Source: Bradyrhizobium glycinis (lineage in GTDB: Bacteria > Pseudomonadota > Alphaproteobacteria > Rhizobiales > Xanthobacteraceae). Taken from it: a stretch of 64,000 nucleotides of DNA. The stretch is taken from contig NZ_JACCHQ010000027.1 in the NCBI RefSeq assembly GCF_016031655.1, positions 1-64,000 of the forward strand, in the 5' to 3' direction. The translations under genes and the position numbers were made by a program. Shown here one piece after another: positions 45,774-55,559 of the stretch. Each line of letters begins with the position of its first letter. Position 1 is the stretch's first letter. The notes below the pieces were generated by a model. The model was not told the origin of the DNA and did not search any database. It saw nothing but the letters and a program-made list of their open reading frames with translations.

Positions 45774-46763
45774 ATGCGTTTCAAAGGCTTGGATCTGAAT
45801 CTTCTCGTGGCGCTGGATGCTCTAATGACTGAGCGCAACCTCACGGCAGCGGCACGCAAGATTAACCTAAGTCAGCCGGCGATGAGCGCGGCCGTTGCCC
45901 GGCTTCGCACTTATTTTCGTGATGAGCTGTTTGCGATGAAGGGGCGGGAACTGGTCCCGACGTCACGCGCGGAAGAACTCGCAGCTCCTGTCCGCGAGGC
46001 CATGATGCATATCGAGCTCTCAATCATCGCGCGAACCGCGTTCGATCCGGCTCAATCGAAGCGGTGCTTCAGGATCGGCCTTTCTGATTTTACAACAATC
46101 GTACTCTTCCGAAGTGTCGTGGAGCGCGCCGCGCGAGAGGCACCCGCGGTGAGCTTCGAACTGGTGCCGCCCACTCAGCACGATGAGCTTCTGCGCCGCG
46201 GCGAAGTCGATTTTGTTATCCTGCCGGAATTCTTCTTGTCTAACGCGCACCCCAGAGCGGCTCTGTTCGAGGAGAGACTCGTCTGCGTAGGCTGTTGCAC
46301 GAACAACGAGCTCCTACGGCGGCTTACATTCGATCGGTATATGTCGATGGGCCACGTTGCGGTTAACCTCGGAGGTACGCGCAAGAGGCCGGTCGACGAA
46401 TCCTTTTTACTGGATTTCGGCCTCAATCGGCGTATCGAGGTTCTCGTGCAGAGCTTCAGCATGATTCCGCCGCTGCTGCTAGGCACGAACCGCATAGGAA
46501 CGATGCCACTAAGGCTCGCAAAGCATTATCAAAACACGATGCCTCTTCGGATTGCCGAGCTTCCTCAGCTATTCCCCGCCTTCACTGAGGCGGTCCAATG
46601 GCCCGTGCTTCACGACAGCGACCCAGAAAGCCTCTGGATGCGAGAGATACTATTGCAGGAGGCTACCCGCATGGCTACCGCACAAGAGCCGTCCATGATC
46701 CGCAGTTTGGAACCAGCGGATGCCGCCAACGTATTCGCGCGATCTGGCTCGCCGTCGTCGTAA
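45774..46763 (+). CDS. nodD2: NodD2, LysR-type repressor/regulator of nod genes
   Basis: 329 residues from MRFKGLDLNLLVALDALMTE; the frame opens 60 codons earlier, but homology with NodD1 begins here. It is very similar to NodD1 through the whole length (AARKINLSQPAMSAAVARL, RIGTMPLRLAKHYQ), with a 15-residue C-terminal extension. In B. japonicum NodD2 represses nod genes, notably at high cell density and in response to NolA. It follows nodD1 in tandem and has the MerR-type promoter at 45419 in its leader. Confidence 0.95.
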   Translation: MRFKGLDLNLLVALDALMTERNLTAAARKINLSQPAMSAAVARLRTYFRDELFAMKGRELVPTSRAEELAAPVREAMMHIELSIIARTAFDPAQSKRCFRIGLSDFTTIVLFRSVVERAAREAPAVSFELVPPTQHDELLRRGEVDFVILPEFFLSNAHPRAALFEERLVCVGCCTNNELLRRLTFDRYMSMGHVAVNLGGTRKRPVDESFLLDFGLNRRIEVLVQSFSMIPPLLLGTNRIGTMPLRLAKHYQNTMPLRIAELPQLFPAFTEAVQWPVLHDSDPESLWMREILLQEATRMATAQEPSMIRSLEPADAANVFARSGSPSS

Positions 46764-47272
46764 GGACGTACGCAAGGTCCGCGAACGTCATACCCCAACG
46801 AACGGTTCGAGGCACGCCTCACTCAAACACGTCGGTGCTCAATGGGATCGCCGCAGCGCAACGCTGTCACGACCACCTTGTGTAACTCTTCCGCAGGTTG
46901 GCATTAGGCTCGACATGCGGGCGGCAACTGGACTAGTGGTTTGGCGTCAGAGACAGCTAGGCACGGCCGCAATCAGGCCGCCAGGTGCACTGCCTTGATA
47001 CAGCAGGATTAACCACGGGGCTGTCGTTGTCACCCCCTCAGAATCGGTAGTGGCTCACGATAAGCCTGACGGTTCAGCTTCCTCGGAAGAGATCTCACCA
47101 CGCGCGGTGAGCGTGGGGGGCATTGGCGATGCATATGGCGACAACTCTTGCGCTATCGAAAGCTATCGTTGCGCTCGCATGTTGCTCAGTCGCATCGCTC
47201 TGGAGTACATCGCGTCTTCATCGCTTCATACCGCTGGTCTGACTTCTTTTAGCCCCACCGCAGCCAAACGTC
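46764..47272. other. Gene-poor stretch between nodD2 and nolA
   Basis: Short frames only until the domain-bearing ORF at 47273. Confidence 0.35.
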
Positions 47273-47530
47273 TTGACGGCGTGCGATGCCCTGACGCCAC
47301 GACAAACAGGGAGCCCAACGTTGCAAAAATGTACTGGGGTGTACGATCCGGAAGAGCTTTCCGCGCTGGGACGCCTTTATGATGGCGCGGTCAACGCGCT
47401 ACCCCCATCGATGCGAAATCCGGAAAATCGCACAGCTATCGCCAAGCTGATCCTGGAGCGTACAGCTTCTGGCGACGCTCAACTGGCATACCTGACGAAC
47501 TTGTTGATCGCTATTCGCCCTCAGGGTTGA
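47273..47530 (+). CDS. Small protein with the VYDPEEL/LPPxxR domain
   Basis: 85 codons from a TTG; a GTG at VYDPEEL is an equally good start. The core VYDPEELSALGRLYDGAVNA, then LPPSMRNPENRTAIAKLILE, is clearly paralogous to the C-terminal 45 residues of the gene at 51766 (YYPEDLQVLGRLLDQAVAAL). This small helical domain is common in rhizobial hypothetical proteins. Here the N-terminal part of the paralogue is missing, so it may be a truncated copy. Function unknown. Confidence 0.55.
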   Translation: MTACDALTPRQTGSPTLQKCTGVYDPEELSALGRLYDGAVNALPPSMRNPENRTAIAKLILERTASGDAQLAYLTNLLIAIRPQG

Positions 47531-47605
47531 TCCCCCGCCATTCTGAGGATAGTCACCACTCTCGCGCCGGAATGGAAGACGACGCGGCTAGAGCTTTGAA
47601 ATCGC

Positions 47606-47636
47606 TTGAATCATACGTGACGTTAGGTTGTAGGCT
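47606..47636 (+). promoter_or_regulatory. MerR-type promoter 5 at nolA
   Basis: -35 TTGAAT, 19-bp spacer CATACGTGACGTTAGGTTG, -10 TAGGCT. The -10 ends 15 bp before the nolA ATG, so a transcript from here would have a leader of only about 9 nt. NolA is a MerR-family protein and is reported to autoregulate, so this is the natural reference site for the set. Confidence 0.82.
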
Positions 47637-47651
47637 TTGAAATTGAACACC

Positions 47652-48371
47652 ATGAGCAAAGCTACACCACGAAGGCGTCGATGGCGCATTGGCGAACTTG
47701 CAGAGGCGACCGGAGTAACGGTACGCACGCTGCACCATTATGAACACACGGGGCTCCTAGCCGCCTCAGAGCGTACTGACGGTGGCCACCGGATGTACGA
47801 TCGCGAAAGCGTTCAACGGGTTCACCAGATTCGGGCTCTACGAGAGCTTGGTTTCTCCCTTGTCGAGATTCGCAAAGCTATGGAGGGAACGACCTCACTC
47901 ACTGACCTGCTGCGCAAACATCTAGAGCGGATAGAACTTCAAGTCGCTCGAGCAACTCTGTTGCGAGATCGTCTTCGTAACATGACCATCGACAGTCAGA
48001 CCCAGGTAAGTGTAGACGAGCTGCCTGCCACCCTGAATGCCATGTCGCGGGTCGAGACGCGCAGTCAGACATCCCGATGCACCTGCAAGCTTGCTGCAGA
48101 TCGCGAGGAGCGGTGGCGGCGGATCCGCGACGACTTGCGGGATTGCATGGATCGGGGCGAGCACCCTTGCGGCGAGCGGGCAAAGGCTGTCGCGACTGCG
48201 GCGCGCCTGCTGATCAGCGAAATCTCCGGCGCTGATTCACGCGTTTCGATCATCTTGAAGGTACTTGCCCGATTGAGCGCCCCCCGTAGTCTGGCTGGTT
48301 GGGATCCCCGCCTCATGCAATATCTCGATCGTGCCCTTGGGGGGTTGGAGGATCAGCCGTACTGTGGTTGA
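47652..48371 (+). CDS. nolA: NolA, MerR-family regulator of nodulation specificity
   Basis: 239 residues from MSKATPRRRRWRIGELAEAT. The N-terminal MerR winged helix (RIGELAEATGVTVRTLHHYE, then GHRMYDRESVQRVHQIRALR) is followed by the dimerisation coiled coil (LLRKHLERIELQVARATLL) and an effector region with cysteines (RCTCKL, CMDRGEHPCGE). In B. japonicum nolA gives genotype-specific nodulation, yields three proteins from alternative starts, and affects nodD2 and density-dependent repression. The first ATG follows its promoter so closely that there is no ribosome binding site. Internal ATGs for the shorter forms are present. Confidence 0.95.
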   Translation: MSKATPRRRRWRIGELAEATGVTVRTLHHYEHTGLLAASERTDGGHRMYDRESVQRVHQIRALRELGFSLVEIRKAMEGTTSLTDLLRKHLERIELQVARATLLRDRLRNMTIDSQTQVSVDELPATLNAMSRVETRSQTSRCTCKLAADREERWRRIRDDLRDCMDRGEHPCGERAKAVATAARLLISEISGADSRVSIILKVLARLSAPRSLAGWDPRLMQYLDRALGGLEDQPYCG

Positions 48372-48485
48372 TCGGCGGCTCTGATGCCGGCCGGCAGATC
48401 TCGGATTGGACCGGACAAATCTAACGGACCTCGACAATCCGAGTCTCCCCGACGACGCCTTATCGAGATTCCCTACAAACGGGCC

Positions 48486-48516
48486 TTGAACCGCACGTAA
48501 CGTCACATTGTAGACT
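48486..48516 (+). promoter_or_regulatory. MerR-type promoter 6 downstream of nolA
   Basis: -35 TTGAAC, 19-bp spacer CGCACGTAACGTCACATTG, -10 TAGACT. It lies 115 bp after the nolA stop and 123 bp before the start of the LivJ-like pseudogene. Confidence 0.75.
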
Positions 48517-48638
48517 CTACCCTGATCGCAATCTGGCCGCCCTAACGCACGCTTCGCGTGACCGGTGACTTCAACCTATAGGCTCGCCTGGTTACAGCTG
48601 CTGGCGTGTCACTTCATGTGAGCATTGGGAGCTCAGCA

Positions 48639-49732
48639 ATGTTGAATAGGCATTATGCTTCTGCCGCGAGTGCAGCGCTTCTCTTCTGGGCCCTTGCCTC
48701 GGCTGCGCGCGGCTCCGAGGTCAATATTGCCATGACTGGGCCAATGAACGGAAAGAGCGCTGTGTTGGGCTTGCAAACGCGCGACTCTGCGGCTGCCGCG
48801 ATCGAGGTGTTGAACGCCTCGGGGCGACTTCCCGATCTCAGGATGATCTCAAGCGTCGCCTACTCCGCCTGCGACCCGAGCCAAGCTGTCGCAATCGCGA
48901 ATAGGTTCGCAACAGGGCGGCTACGGATGGTCATTGACCATTCTTGTTCCTCTTTGTCGGTCGCGGTTTCCGGACTCTACGTCGAAGCAGGCATCGTTCA
49001 GCTGTCATTTAACTCGACAATTCCTCGGTTAACAGAACGCAGCCTTCAGATCGTGTTTCGGATCTGCAGCCGCCACGGCCAACATGGCGCCGCCGCCGCT
49101 GAGTACATTCACAGAAACTTCCCTAACGACAAGATCGCAGTGCTCGGCGACAGGGGCACCACGGGCACGTTTGTCGCCGACCTGGTTGAGTCACAGCTTG
49201 AAATGTTGGGGCAACATGTCATTCGGCAAAGCTACGTAGCCGGCGAAACGGACTTCACAGCGCTGGTCTCAAGAATGGAGAAGGATGGGGTCCGCACCGT
49301 GTATATCGCCGGCTGTCATACTGAAATCGCTTATTCATACACCGGCCATCCGAAGCAGGGCGGCCGCATCGTCACGGTGAGCGATACCTTGATGACCTCT
49401 GAATTCTTCGACATTACAAGCAGCGCTGGAGATGGCACAGTCTTTGACTTCATGTCGGCCCCGCCAGGACTGCCAATGCGCCGGCGAGGGCCGGACTCAA
49501 GCGTCCAGCCTGTCCGCTGAAGGCACGACGCGCCTATGCCGCCGTGAAAGCATGGCCAGGGGAGATGAACCGGACCGGCTCTCTCAATGCTGAGCGCGCC
49601 GCAAGCGCACTTCGTTCATTGGCGATCAAGACCGTGGTTGGGCCAGTTCGGATCGGCACAACGAACCACAATGCTGTTCCTGGTTTTCTGGTTTGCCGCT
49701 GGCGCGACGGCCGTGTTGAGACTCTCGAATAG
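48639..49732 (+). pseudogene. LivJ-like branched-chain amino-acid-type binding protein, frameshifted
   Basis: The ATG has GGGAG 8 bp upstream and a signal peptide follows (SAALLFWALASAARGS). The type I periplasmic binding fold then reads IAMTGPMNGKSAVLGL, ACDPSQAVAIANRF, IDHSCSSLSVAVSGLY, AVLGDRGTTGTFVADLV and YIAGCHTEIA. Near 49470-49500 the coding shifts one frame and continues as RRAYAAVKAWPGEMNRTG, RSLAIKTVVGPVRIG and GFLVCRWRDGRVETLE, the usual C-terminus, ending at 49732. The N-terminal product of 293 residues would lack part of lobe 2. It was an ABC-importer ligand sensor, without transporter genes beside it. Confidence 0.82.
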
Positions 49733-50355
49733 AACTGATTGGCGTCGACGCCCCTTCCCCGAGCCCAAAGTGACACAGATGATGAGATGCCCTCAGCACG
49801 CTGGAGCAGCGATACTCGCAAGCTCCCTTATACTTGCTGCTTTCGTAGCGTTCGTCGCGTTCGTTGCAGCTCTAGCAGAATTACCCGATGTCGACCTGAA
49901 CGAGACGCTGCATCCAATGATTGACAAGTAGTCGCCGTGCCGAGCTGAGCCAGCTCGCAGGCACAGGATCTCTGAAGCGTCCCTGTACGATTGAGCTAGG
50001 TCGCGTCGGCGTGGACGTTTCTGCTTCTTCGTTCGCCATATGGAAGGGGCAGGTGCCAACTACTTTCTTTCAGTGCATTTGGAAACCTTCCGCTGGAGAT
50101 TTCCCTGCACACGGCAACCGCAATCAAAGCGGAAATCCTCGATCGCTTTGGCGGACCGTCTACATTTGGCAGTGATGCTTGGCAAGGAGCCCCGCGCACG
50201 AGGTTCTTCGAGTCTGGTTGCGATTTTGGCTGCTTGTTAGCGTTGGGCGAAGGCGATCGTCAGCCTCAACGGCAGTGATGTCCGCCTCATCTTTTGGCCG
50301 CACTTCTTCTTACTTCAGCGGATGAAACTCTGCTTCCGAAGGGAATTTCCTCGTA
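49733..50355. other. Gene-poor stretch
   Basis: A 50-codon frame at 49782 encodes a hydrophobic helix (ILASSLILAAFVAFVAFVAA) but has no ribosome binding site. Nothing else is recognisable. Confidence 0.3.
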
Positions 50356-50535
50356 GTGAGCGTTTTTTACGCAATGAGTTTGGTCGGCACAGGCGGAATT
50401 GGCGGCGGTGCCGTCCACGTCGGCAACGGCAAGATTGCCGGGATGGACGGTGCAAACGTCCGCTGTGATAGCACCTACATCCGAGCAAGCTCAATGCGCC
50501 AGCCACACGGTCAACGTCGCGACCTTGTATTTTAA
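50356..50535 (+). pseudogene. GrlR-like small protein, probably broken
   Basis: The 59-codon frame from GTG reads SVFYAMSLVGTGGIGGGAVH then VGNGKIAGMDGANVRCDSTY. It resembles the start of GrlR-type or related small beta-barrel proteins (a strand ending in gGGA/GVV, then GxxxGgD/MdG). The coding character then seems to move to another frame (VNVATLYFKS, QAINESAGSLKAL) with a stop between. Tentative. Confidence 0.35.
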
Positions 50536-51765
50536 ATCTTAGCAGGCCATCAACGAATCAGCAGGCTCGCTGAAAGCATTAAGGTCACTGAAACCAAGTC
50601 GGCGGCAAACACTAATTAACCGGTTTAGAGGATGAGACTAGTCGCGCGCGCTATCCACGAACTGAATGCATTGCTATCAACACTTTCGATTTTACCAATT
50701 TCAGCCAAATACCCCATAACTCGATCGCCGGTTTCCGGGAAGCACATTTCACGGCTCTTGTGTGACAATGTATCATCTTTGCTTTCAGCATAGTCACAGA
50801 CCACTTGACGCTTCTCGTGGCTGCATCCGCAACGACACTCCTCAATCTTTGAAGTCGACGCAGGTGTGGCGCAAATGCAGTGGGATAGCCGATCGCAGCG
50901 GCGGCCGCCCAATCTACCGCACTGCCGCCTCCCTCTTTCCCATCACGCTAAAGCTGTGCAAGAAGGCCGGCTCTTACGCAAACTGCTCGGCCAGGGAAAA
51001 TGCGTGCGCGACATAGGGTTTGGGCAGGGAGACTCCCCTCTGCAGCGGCGCGGGATGGACTTGTGGCCCTGACCAAGCGGCCAGCGTCGACAATCCGCCG
51101 CTGCGCCGGCCTGCAGACAAAGCAATGCAGTCAGCTATGGGACTGCCCGAGTACAAGACACATATCCTCCAGCCTAAGACGAGGCACTGATATCGATCCG
51201 TGTGATGAGACCAGCCTCGCAATCTTACCCACCTCCCTAGCTTGTGATCGCAGATTCTCACCCCGCTCGCGTGGTCAGTTTTCGTCGGCGTGCCGTGCGC
51301 ACACGCCATGTCATGCTATGCGCCGACTCTCCTCGATCGTATTACGCGGTTATGCCTCGTCAGCGCTTCCTACATCACCATTTGAACGGGCGGCGGCCGC
51401 GCGCGATCTACCTGTCGATCTCAGCACGCGCAGCTTCCAAAAGTCGATCCGCGCGTTCAGCTTGCCAGGCATCATCTCTAGCCAAGGACCGCTACGGGAA
51501 AGCGCAACGTATGTAGCGGATCATGGTGGTGTTGGGTTGCCTCGCATGGGCTGGCGCACCATTCTCCGGTGTGGTGAGGAGTCCGGTTCTGGGGCCGCTA
51601 ACGAGCCATCTTCAGCAACTGCGGCCGGATTGCTTGCAGCGTGGTGGACCAGCTGTAACCAAAGGGCTCGGCAGAGACGGGATGAAGCCTTTCGCCGCGT
51701 CTGCCGTCTCGCGACCAGAAAGAACGAACAACCGCTAATCAACCTAAGTAATTTGGAGCAATACC
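50536..51765. other. Gene-poor stretch
   Basis: A 258-codon plus-strand frame ends at 51776 but has no motif, no ribosome binding site and a composition like non-coding DNA. I do not call a gene. Confidence 0.3.
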
Positions 51766-52143
51766 GTGGAACTTGACCCTTCCAATTCACGCATACAGGA
51801 TCTCGAGGATCGCGTCGACCTGCAGCTCGACATCGTGGCCGCCCTCATACGCGAGGAAGGCAACGAGGTCGAAGCTATCCGACTCCTTAACGCACTCACA
51901 GATCAGATGATTGCGGCGGAACTAGAGCTTGGTCAGCTCGGCGATACCAGGACCCGTCGCCATGCCGTCGGCCGGCGGGTGGGGCGACTGTCGCAAGATC
52001 TTGGCGTTTACTACCCAGAAGACCTGCAAGTTTTGGGACGCCTTCTCGACCAGGCAGTGGCGGCATTACCGATAGCGCTGCGAACTCCCGCCAACAAAAT
52101 CACAATCGCCAAGCTAATTCTGGCACGTGCAGCAGCGGAATGA
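51766..52143 (+). CDS. Helical hypothetical protein with the YYPEDL/LPxxLR domain
   Basis: 125 residues from a GTG (VELDPSNSRIQDLEDRVDLQ) with GGAG 7 bp upstream. The N-terminal half is a long coiled coil (IVAALIREEGNEVEAIRLLN, LTDQMIAAELELGQLGD). The C-terminal half is the small domain YYPEDLQVLGRLLDQAVAAL then ALRTPANKITIAKLILARAA, shared with the ORF at 47273. Family widespread in rhizobia, function unknown. Confidence 0.75.
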   Translation: MELDPSNSRIQDLEDRVDLQLDIVAALIREEGNEVEAIRLLNALTDQMIAAELELGQLGDTRTRRHAVGRRVGRLSQDLGVYYPEDLQVLGRLLDQAVAALPIALRTPANKITIAKLILARAAAE

Positions 52144-52921
52144 CATTTCGCTGGCTTCTTCAGGCAGATGGCGGAGCGCATTATCGCTGGCCGAGATGCA
52201 TGCGACGAGCCGTACTCACTTGCGATCGACGGCTTGGGGTCGAGGGCTCATCGTCCCCGTAAGTGACGCCTTTCCGCCGTTTTTTCCCAACTGCTCGCCC
52301 CCCACAGTTCGTGGCAGGTGCGCCTTATTACCCGGCTCGCGCCGGAGATGACACCGCTACGTTTGCTCAAGGCCTTGAATGACCTGCGGCCTACTCCAAA
52401 AGCTAGCAGCTGGGAAGCGCAACCCAGCCCATGCGCATCAGACATCGCGCGGACTCACCTGGAGCAGAAACCTCCTCACGGAGAGCTGGACGCGATGCGC
52501 AGGGTCCAACGGGATGACGGGCCGCGGAATCATGTCAAGCAAACGAGCAGCGTTCGGAATACGCCACATCGGTCCAAAAAGGACAACTCAAGCACTTTTA
52601 CGACTAGAACGAATAATTCTTCCGATCGTAAGAAGAAGATCCGCAAATGTGACCATGCCAAGCAAAAAGAGCACGGTGGCAACGACGCGCGCGAACTACG
52701 CGCGCTCATTTCTGGTGTTTCATAATCTATCGAACTTGCCTTGGAATACCAAGTTTGGTCATCGGAAGTTCAACAAGCATCTATATACGTCATTGCAGCG
52801 CTGAGAGCAGATCGATACGCAAGCGGGCTGCTGATCCCGCATCTTACCTTGCGGGGACAAGCCACAAGCCCTCGGTTAGCGGCAAGAGCTTTCTTGTATC
52901 TGAGCGTTGAGGAGTGTTGAG
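52144..52921. other. Gene-poor stretch
   Basis: Two overlapping plus-strand frames of 135-141 codons show no recognisable domain or ribosome binding site. Confidence 0.3.
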
Positions 52922-53164
52922 ATGAGTCAGTTCTTACCAGAGCAAACGCGGGTGTCAGATGCTACCGTGAGCGTCGTATTTGATAAGGCTTGGCGATTTG
53001 TCGAGAAAGACCCGTTGCTGGCGCACAATCTCAAAACGGTCCTTCATAGCCGGTTGCGAACTGTCCTTGAGTGTTCGATAAGGAACGGCGAACGGAATAC
53101 ACTAGATTTGGCAAACGAGGCGATACGTAATTTGAGGGCTGAACTGGCGCCGACCCAGCGATAA
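52922..53164 (+). CDS. Small conserved helical protein
   Basis: 80 residues from MSQFLPEQTRVSDATVSVVF, with GGAG 7 bp before the ATG. VVFDKAWRFVEKDPLLAHN and NTLDLANEAIRNLRAEL follow a pattern found in many small rhizobial hypothetical proteins (VFdkAWrFVe.DP.L, then LANeAI..LR). Function unknown. Like two other small ORFs here it starts MSQ, but I see no MerR-type promoter in front of it. Confidence 0.7.
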   Translation: MSQFLPEQTRVSDATVSVVFDKAWRFVEKDPLLAHNLKTVLHSRLRTVLECSIRNGERNTLDLANEAIRNLRAELAPTQR

Positions 53165-53609
53165 GGAGCTTGCATCTACTGGCAGATGGCTGGGTTCGTT
53201 AAGGCTCTTGGGGATCTGGTGAAAACAACAGGGTCAGAGGCGTGTTCGAGCTAACCGTCCTCCACTCATGTTCCGCCCCGCCGAAGAGGAGCACATTCCC
53301 GACCGCTGTTGTCAGTGCGGCTCTTCGGCGAACCCACACACCACTAAGCTGAAACTCGAAGCGCATCAGCGACGAGCCGGGTCAGCCGCCATTCGCCGGC
53401 GCCGAGAAAAGGCATGCCGCCCGACTTTGGTTCGATACGCGCTCGCGCAACGTCGAAGTTGCCACTTCAGGCCGACCCATTCCTCGAGGCTGCGCATCGC
53501 ACGTTGCGCGCTTCGCAATCTAACGCGGCGTGCGATTGCACCCTTTCTTTCGAAGACGTGTTGTGCCCCGGTTACAGCAATTGGCGACCTTATTGTTGAA
53601 CGTACGCCG
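53165..53609. other. Gene-poor stretch before the Omp relic
   Basis: Nothing recognised. Confidence 0.35.
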
Positions 53610-54353
53610 CCGGGGCGTAGGGAAACAACACCCGAACGAAGAATTTTCTCGTTCTGACCGCAAGCATCGGCGCACTCAGTGCGGCAGCTCCCGCATTCGG
53701 CACGGACCTCTCCGAGCAGCACGTCAAGATCAAGGCACCCCCGCTCTTGGTCGCAGCCCCGATTTCGATCTGTCCGGCTACTATATCGTTGTCAATGGCG
53801 GCTGGGGCACGAGCCACAATTGCTGGGATTTCAATGGCGTCACTGCCGAGGTTGCCATAATTCAGCTGGCGCCACTATTGGCGAGCAGATGGCTTTCGTT
53901 GGTACATCTTCAAAATGGTCTATGGCATAGAGGGCAACTGGGCTGACTTCAGCGGCTCCAACGTCAGCACCGCCTTCCCAGCAATCGCCAATGGCACCAA
54001 GACACATGCATCCGGTCTGCTCACCGATCATATCGGCTACGCGTTCGATACTGTGCTGCTTTACACCAAGGGTGGTGCTGCGGTGACAGCAACCTATCAC
54101 ATCGACTTGGTGGCGACTGGCACTGAGCTTGCCAAAAGCAATGACGTGCGTTGGGGCGGTGCGCTGGGCGCCGGTGCCGAAGTCAGCATCACACCCGCAC
54201 CGGTCAGCTGGCGTCGAGGATGCCCACCTGTTCATGCAGCCCAGCAACGCAAGCTCCCCAACCCCTGTTGGCACCGATCGCGTCCACCAGGACGTCGATC
54301 TCATCACGGCACGTCTCAATTACAAGTTTGGTCCGGCGTTTGCCAAATGGTGA
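53610..54353 (+). pseudogene. Omp25/RopB-like outer-membrane beta-barrel protein, frameshifted
   Basis: Three frames together give a whole protein. A signal peptide reads KNFLVLTASIGALSAAAPAFGTDLSEQ. A barrel start follows with stops and shifts around 53760-53900. The well-kept middle reads MVYGIEGNWADFSGSNVSTA, HASGLLTDHIGYAFDTVLLY, TKGGAAVTATYHIDL and NDVRWGGALGAGAEVS. After a further shift the end is HLFMQPSNASSPTPVGTDRV then QDVDLITARLNYKFG. It was a small porin-family outer-membrane protein. A hairpin terminator follows. Confidence 0.8.
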
Positions 54354-54378
54354 TCTCCACGCGCTTGTTTCAATCTGG

Positions 54379-54408
54379 AGCCCCGACCAGGGTCGGGGCT
54401 CTTTCTTC
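54379..54408 (+). terminator. Rho-independent terminator after the Omp relic
   Basis: AGCCCCGAC / GTCGGGGCT, a 9-bp perfect stem with loop CAGG, followed by CTTTCTTC. Confidence 0.75.
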
Positions 54409-54599
54409 AGACGCTCCTCTGCCGCGCATTCCTGTCGCACTTCCGAAGCAGCAGGCGAGCTCCGCTAAAGGCCGGGTCACCAGCTGGATGGAGCGAAAAC
54501 GCCTCGCTCCACGTTAGCAGACCAGATCAGTCGATTCCACGTCGTTGAGGGTCCTTGCAAAAATGGGACGTTGGTGCTCGTTCCGTTCGACTGATGAAT

Positions 54600-55322
54600 T
54601 CAAAGAACATCGAGGCGAATAGCCGTAACGATCGCTTGAATCCGGCTGGTCGCATCCAGCTTTCGCATCGCATTCTTCATGTGAAAATTGACAGTATTCT
54701 CGCTGACTCCGAGTATCCTTCCAATTTCCCATGACGATTTCCCCTCTGCCGCCCATCGCATGCAGCTGAGCTCCCGCTGCGATAGTGCGACTTTCCGGTC
54801 GCACTCACTATTGGAGGGAGGAGCGATCTCGCCATAGGCGGTATGAAAGAGGCAAGCCAGCGCGTTAAGATGACCGATGCGGTCCTGAGGGTCAGCGTCT
54901 TCGGATGGAGATGCAAACGATACCACAGATATCCGACCCAACGGGCCGAACAATGGCACGCTCATACCATGTTTCAGGCCCGCCTCTCTCGCTTCGTCCA
55001 GTACGCGTCTCTCGTCTGGTTGTAGTTGGTAGTGGTCGGCAAGTTGATCCCACAAAAACGGCCGCTTGTGCATTGGCGTCCGCCGCACCACTGGATCAAT
55101 AGTATGGTACTTGCGTTTGAAGTATCGATCGCACCAGTCTGCCGGCCACTTCACAGCCACGGTCGGAGGTGGATACTCCGCCAGGGGCTCGATGAAGTTG
55201 AGAGCGCCGTAAGCGACCTCACTAAATCCTTCTTCGGTGGCACAGCTTACAAGGAGCTCGAACAACGCTTTGAGCGAACGGGTCTGGTTCGCACATTCCG
55301 TGAAGCTAAAGAGCCGTTCCAT
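54600..55322 (-). CDS. LuxR-family acyl-homoserine-lactone receptor (orphan)
   Basis: 240 residues from MERLFSFTECANQTRSLKAL; the frame extends 23 codons further. The N-terminal autoinducer-binding domain includes VKWPADWCDRYFKRKYHTID and PVVRRTPMHKRPFLWDQL, with the W/Y/D pocket residues. GMSVPLFGPLGRISVVSFAS follows. The C-terminal HTH is LSQRELSCMRWAAEGKSSWE then IGRILGVSENTVNFHMKNAM. Such proteins activate or repress target genes after binding acyl- or aryl-homoserine lactones. No LuxI-type synthase gene is present in the window, so it may listen to a synthase elsewhere or to neighbours. Its position near the nodulation regulators is suggestive given density-dependent nod control. Confidence 0.9.
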   Translation of the reverse strand: MERLFSFTECANQTRSLKALFELLVSCATEEGFSEVAYGALNFIEPLAEYPPPTVAVKWPADWCDRYFKRKYHTIDPVVRRTPMHKRPFLWDQLADHYQLQPDERRVLDEAREAGLKHGMSVPLFGPLGRISVVSFASPSEDADPQDRIGHLNALACLFHTAYGEIAPPSNSECDRKVALSQRELSCMRWAAEGKSSWEIGRILGVSENTVNFHMKNAMRKLDATSRIQAIVTAIRLDVL

Positions 55323-55559
55323 GGCCTGAACTCTTGCGTGTGTTCTTTGTGAATTCTGAGCGCTCGCCCGGTGCGTCAGACCGCTCGCCAAGTCGTTGCC
55401 CCGCCGCCGGATGCGTCGGCTTGATCGTCACATCAAACAGCCGAAATGCCGCGGCCATCCCTGGTCCCAGCTGAGCGGCACGCCGTGATCGGAGCGCCCT
55501 TGCAAATGCAAAGTAATCGGTCCAGCTCGTCGATGACGGGCTGGCCAGATCGGGGATCA

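Noticed and set aside
51000..51776. 258-codon plus-strand open frame
   Set aside because: No motif, no ribosome binding site, composition like non-coding GC-rich DNA, and it overlaps the start of a better-supported gene.
54118..54134. Sigma-54-like CTGGCACTGAGCTTGCC
   Set aside because: It lies inside the conserved TGTELA coding part of the Omp relic, with no gene start downstream. Most likely chance.
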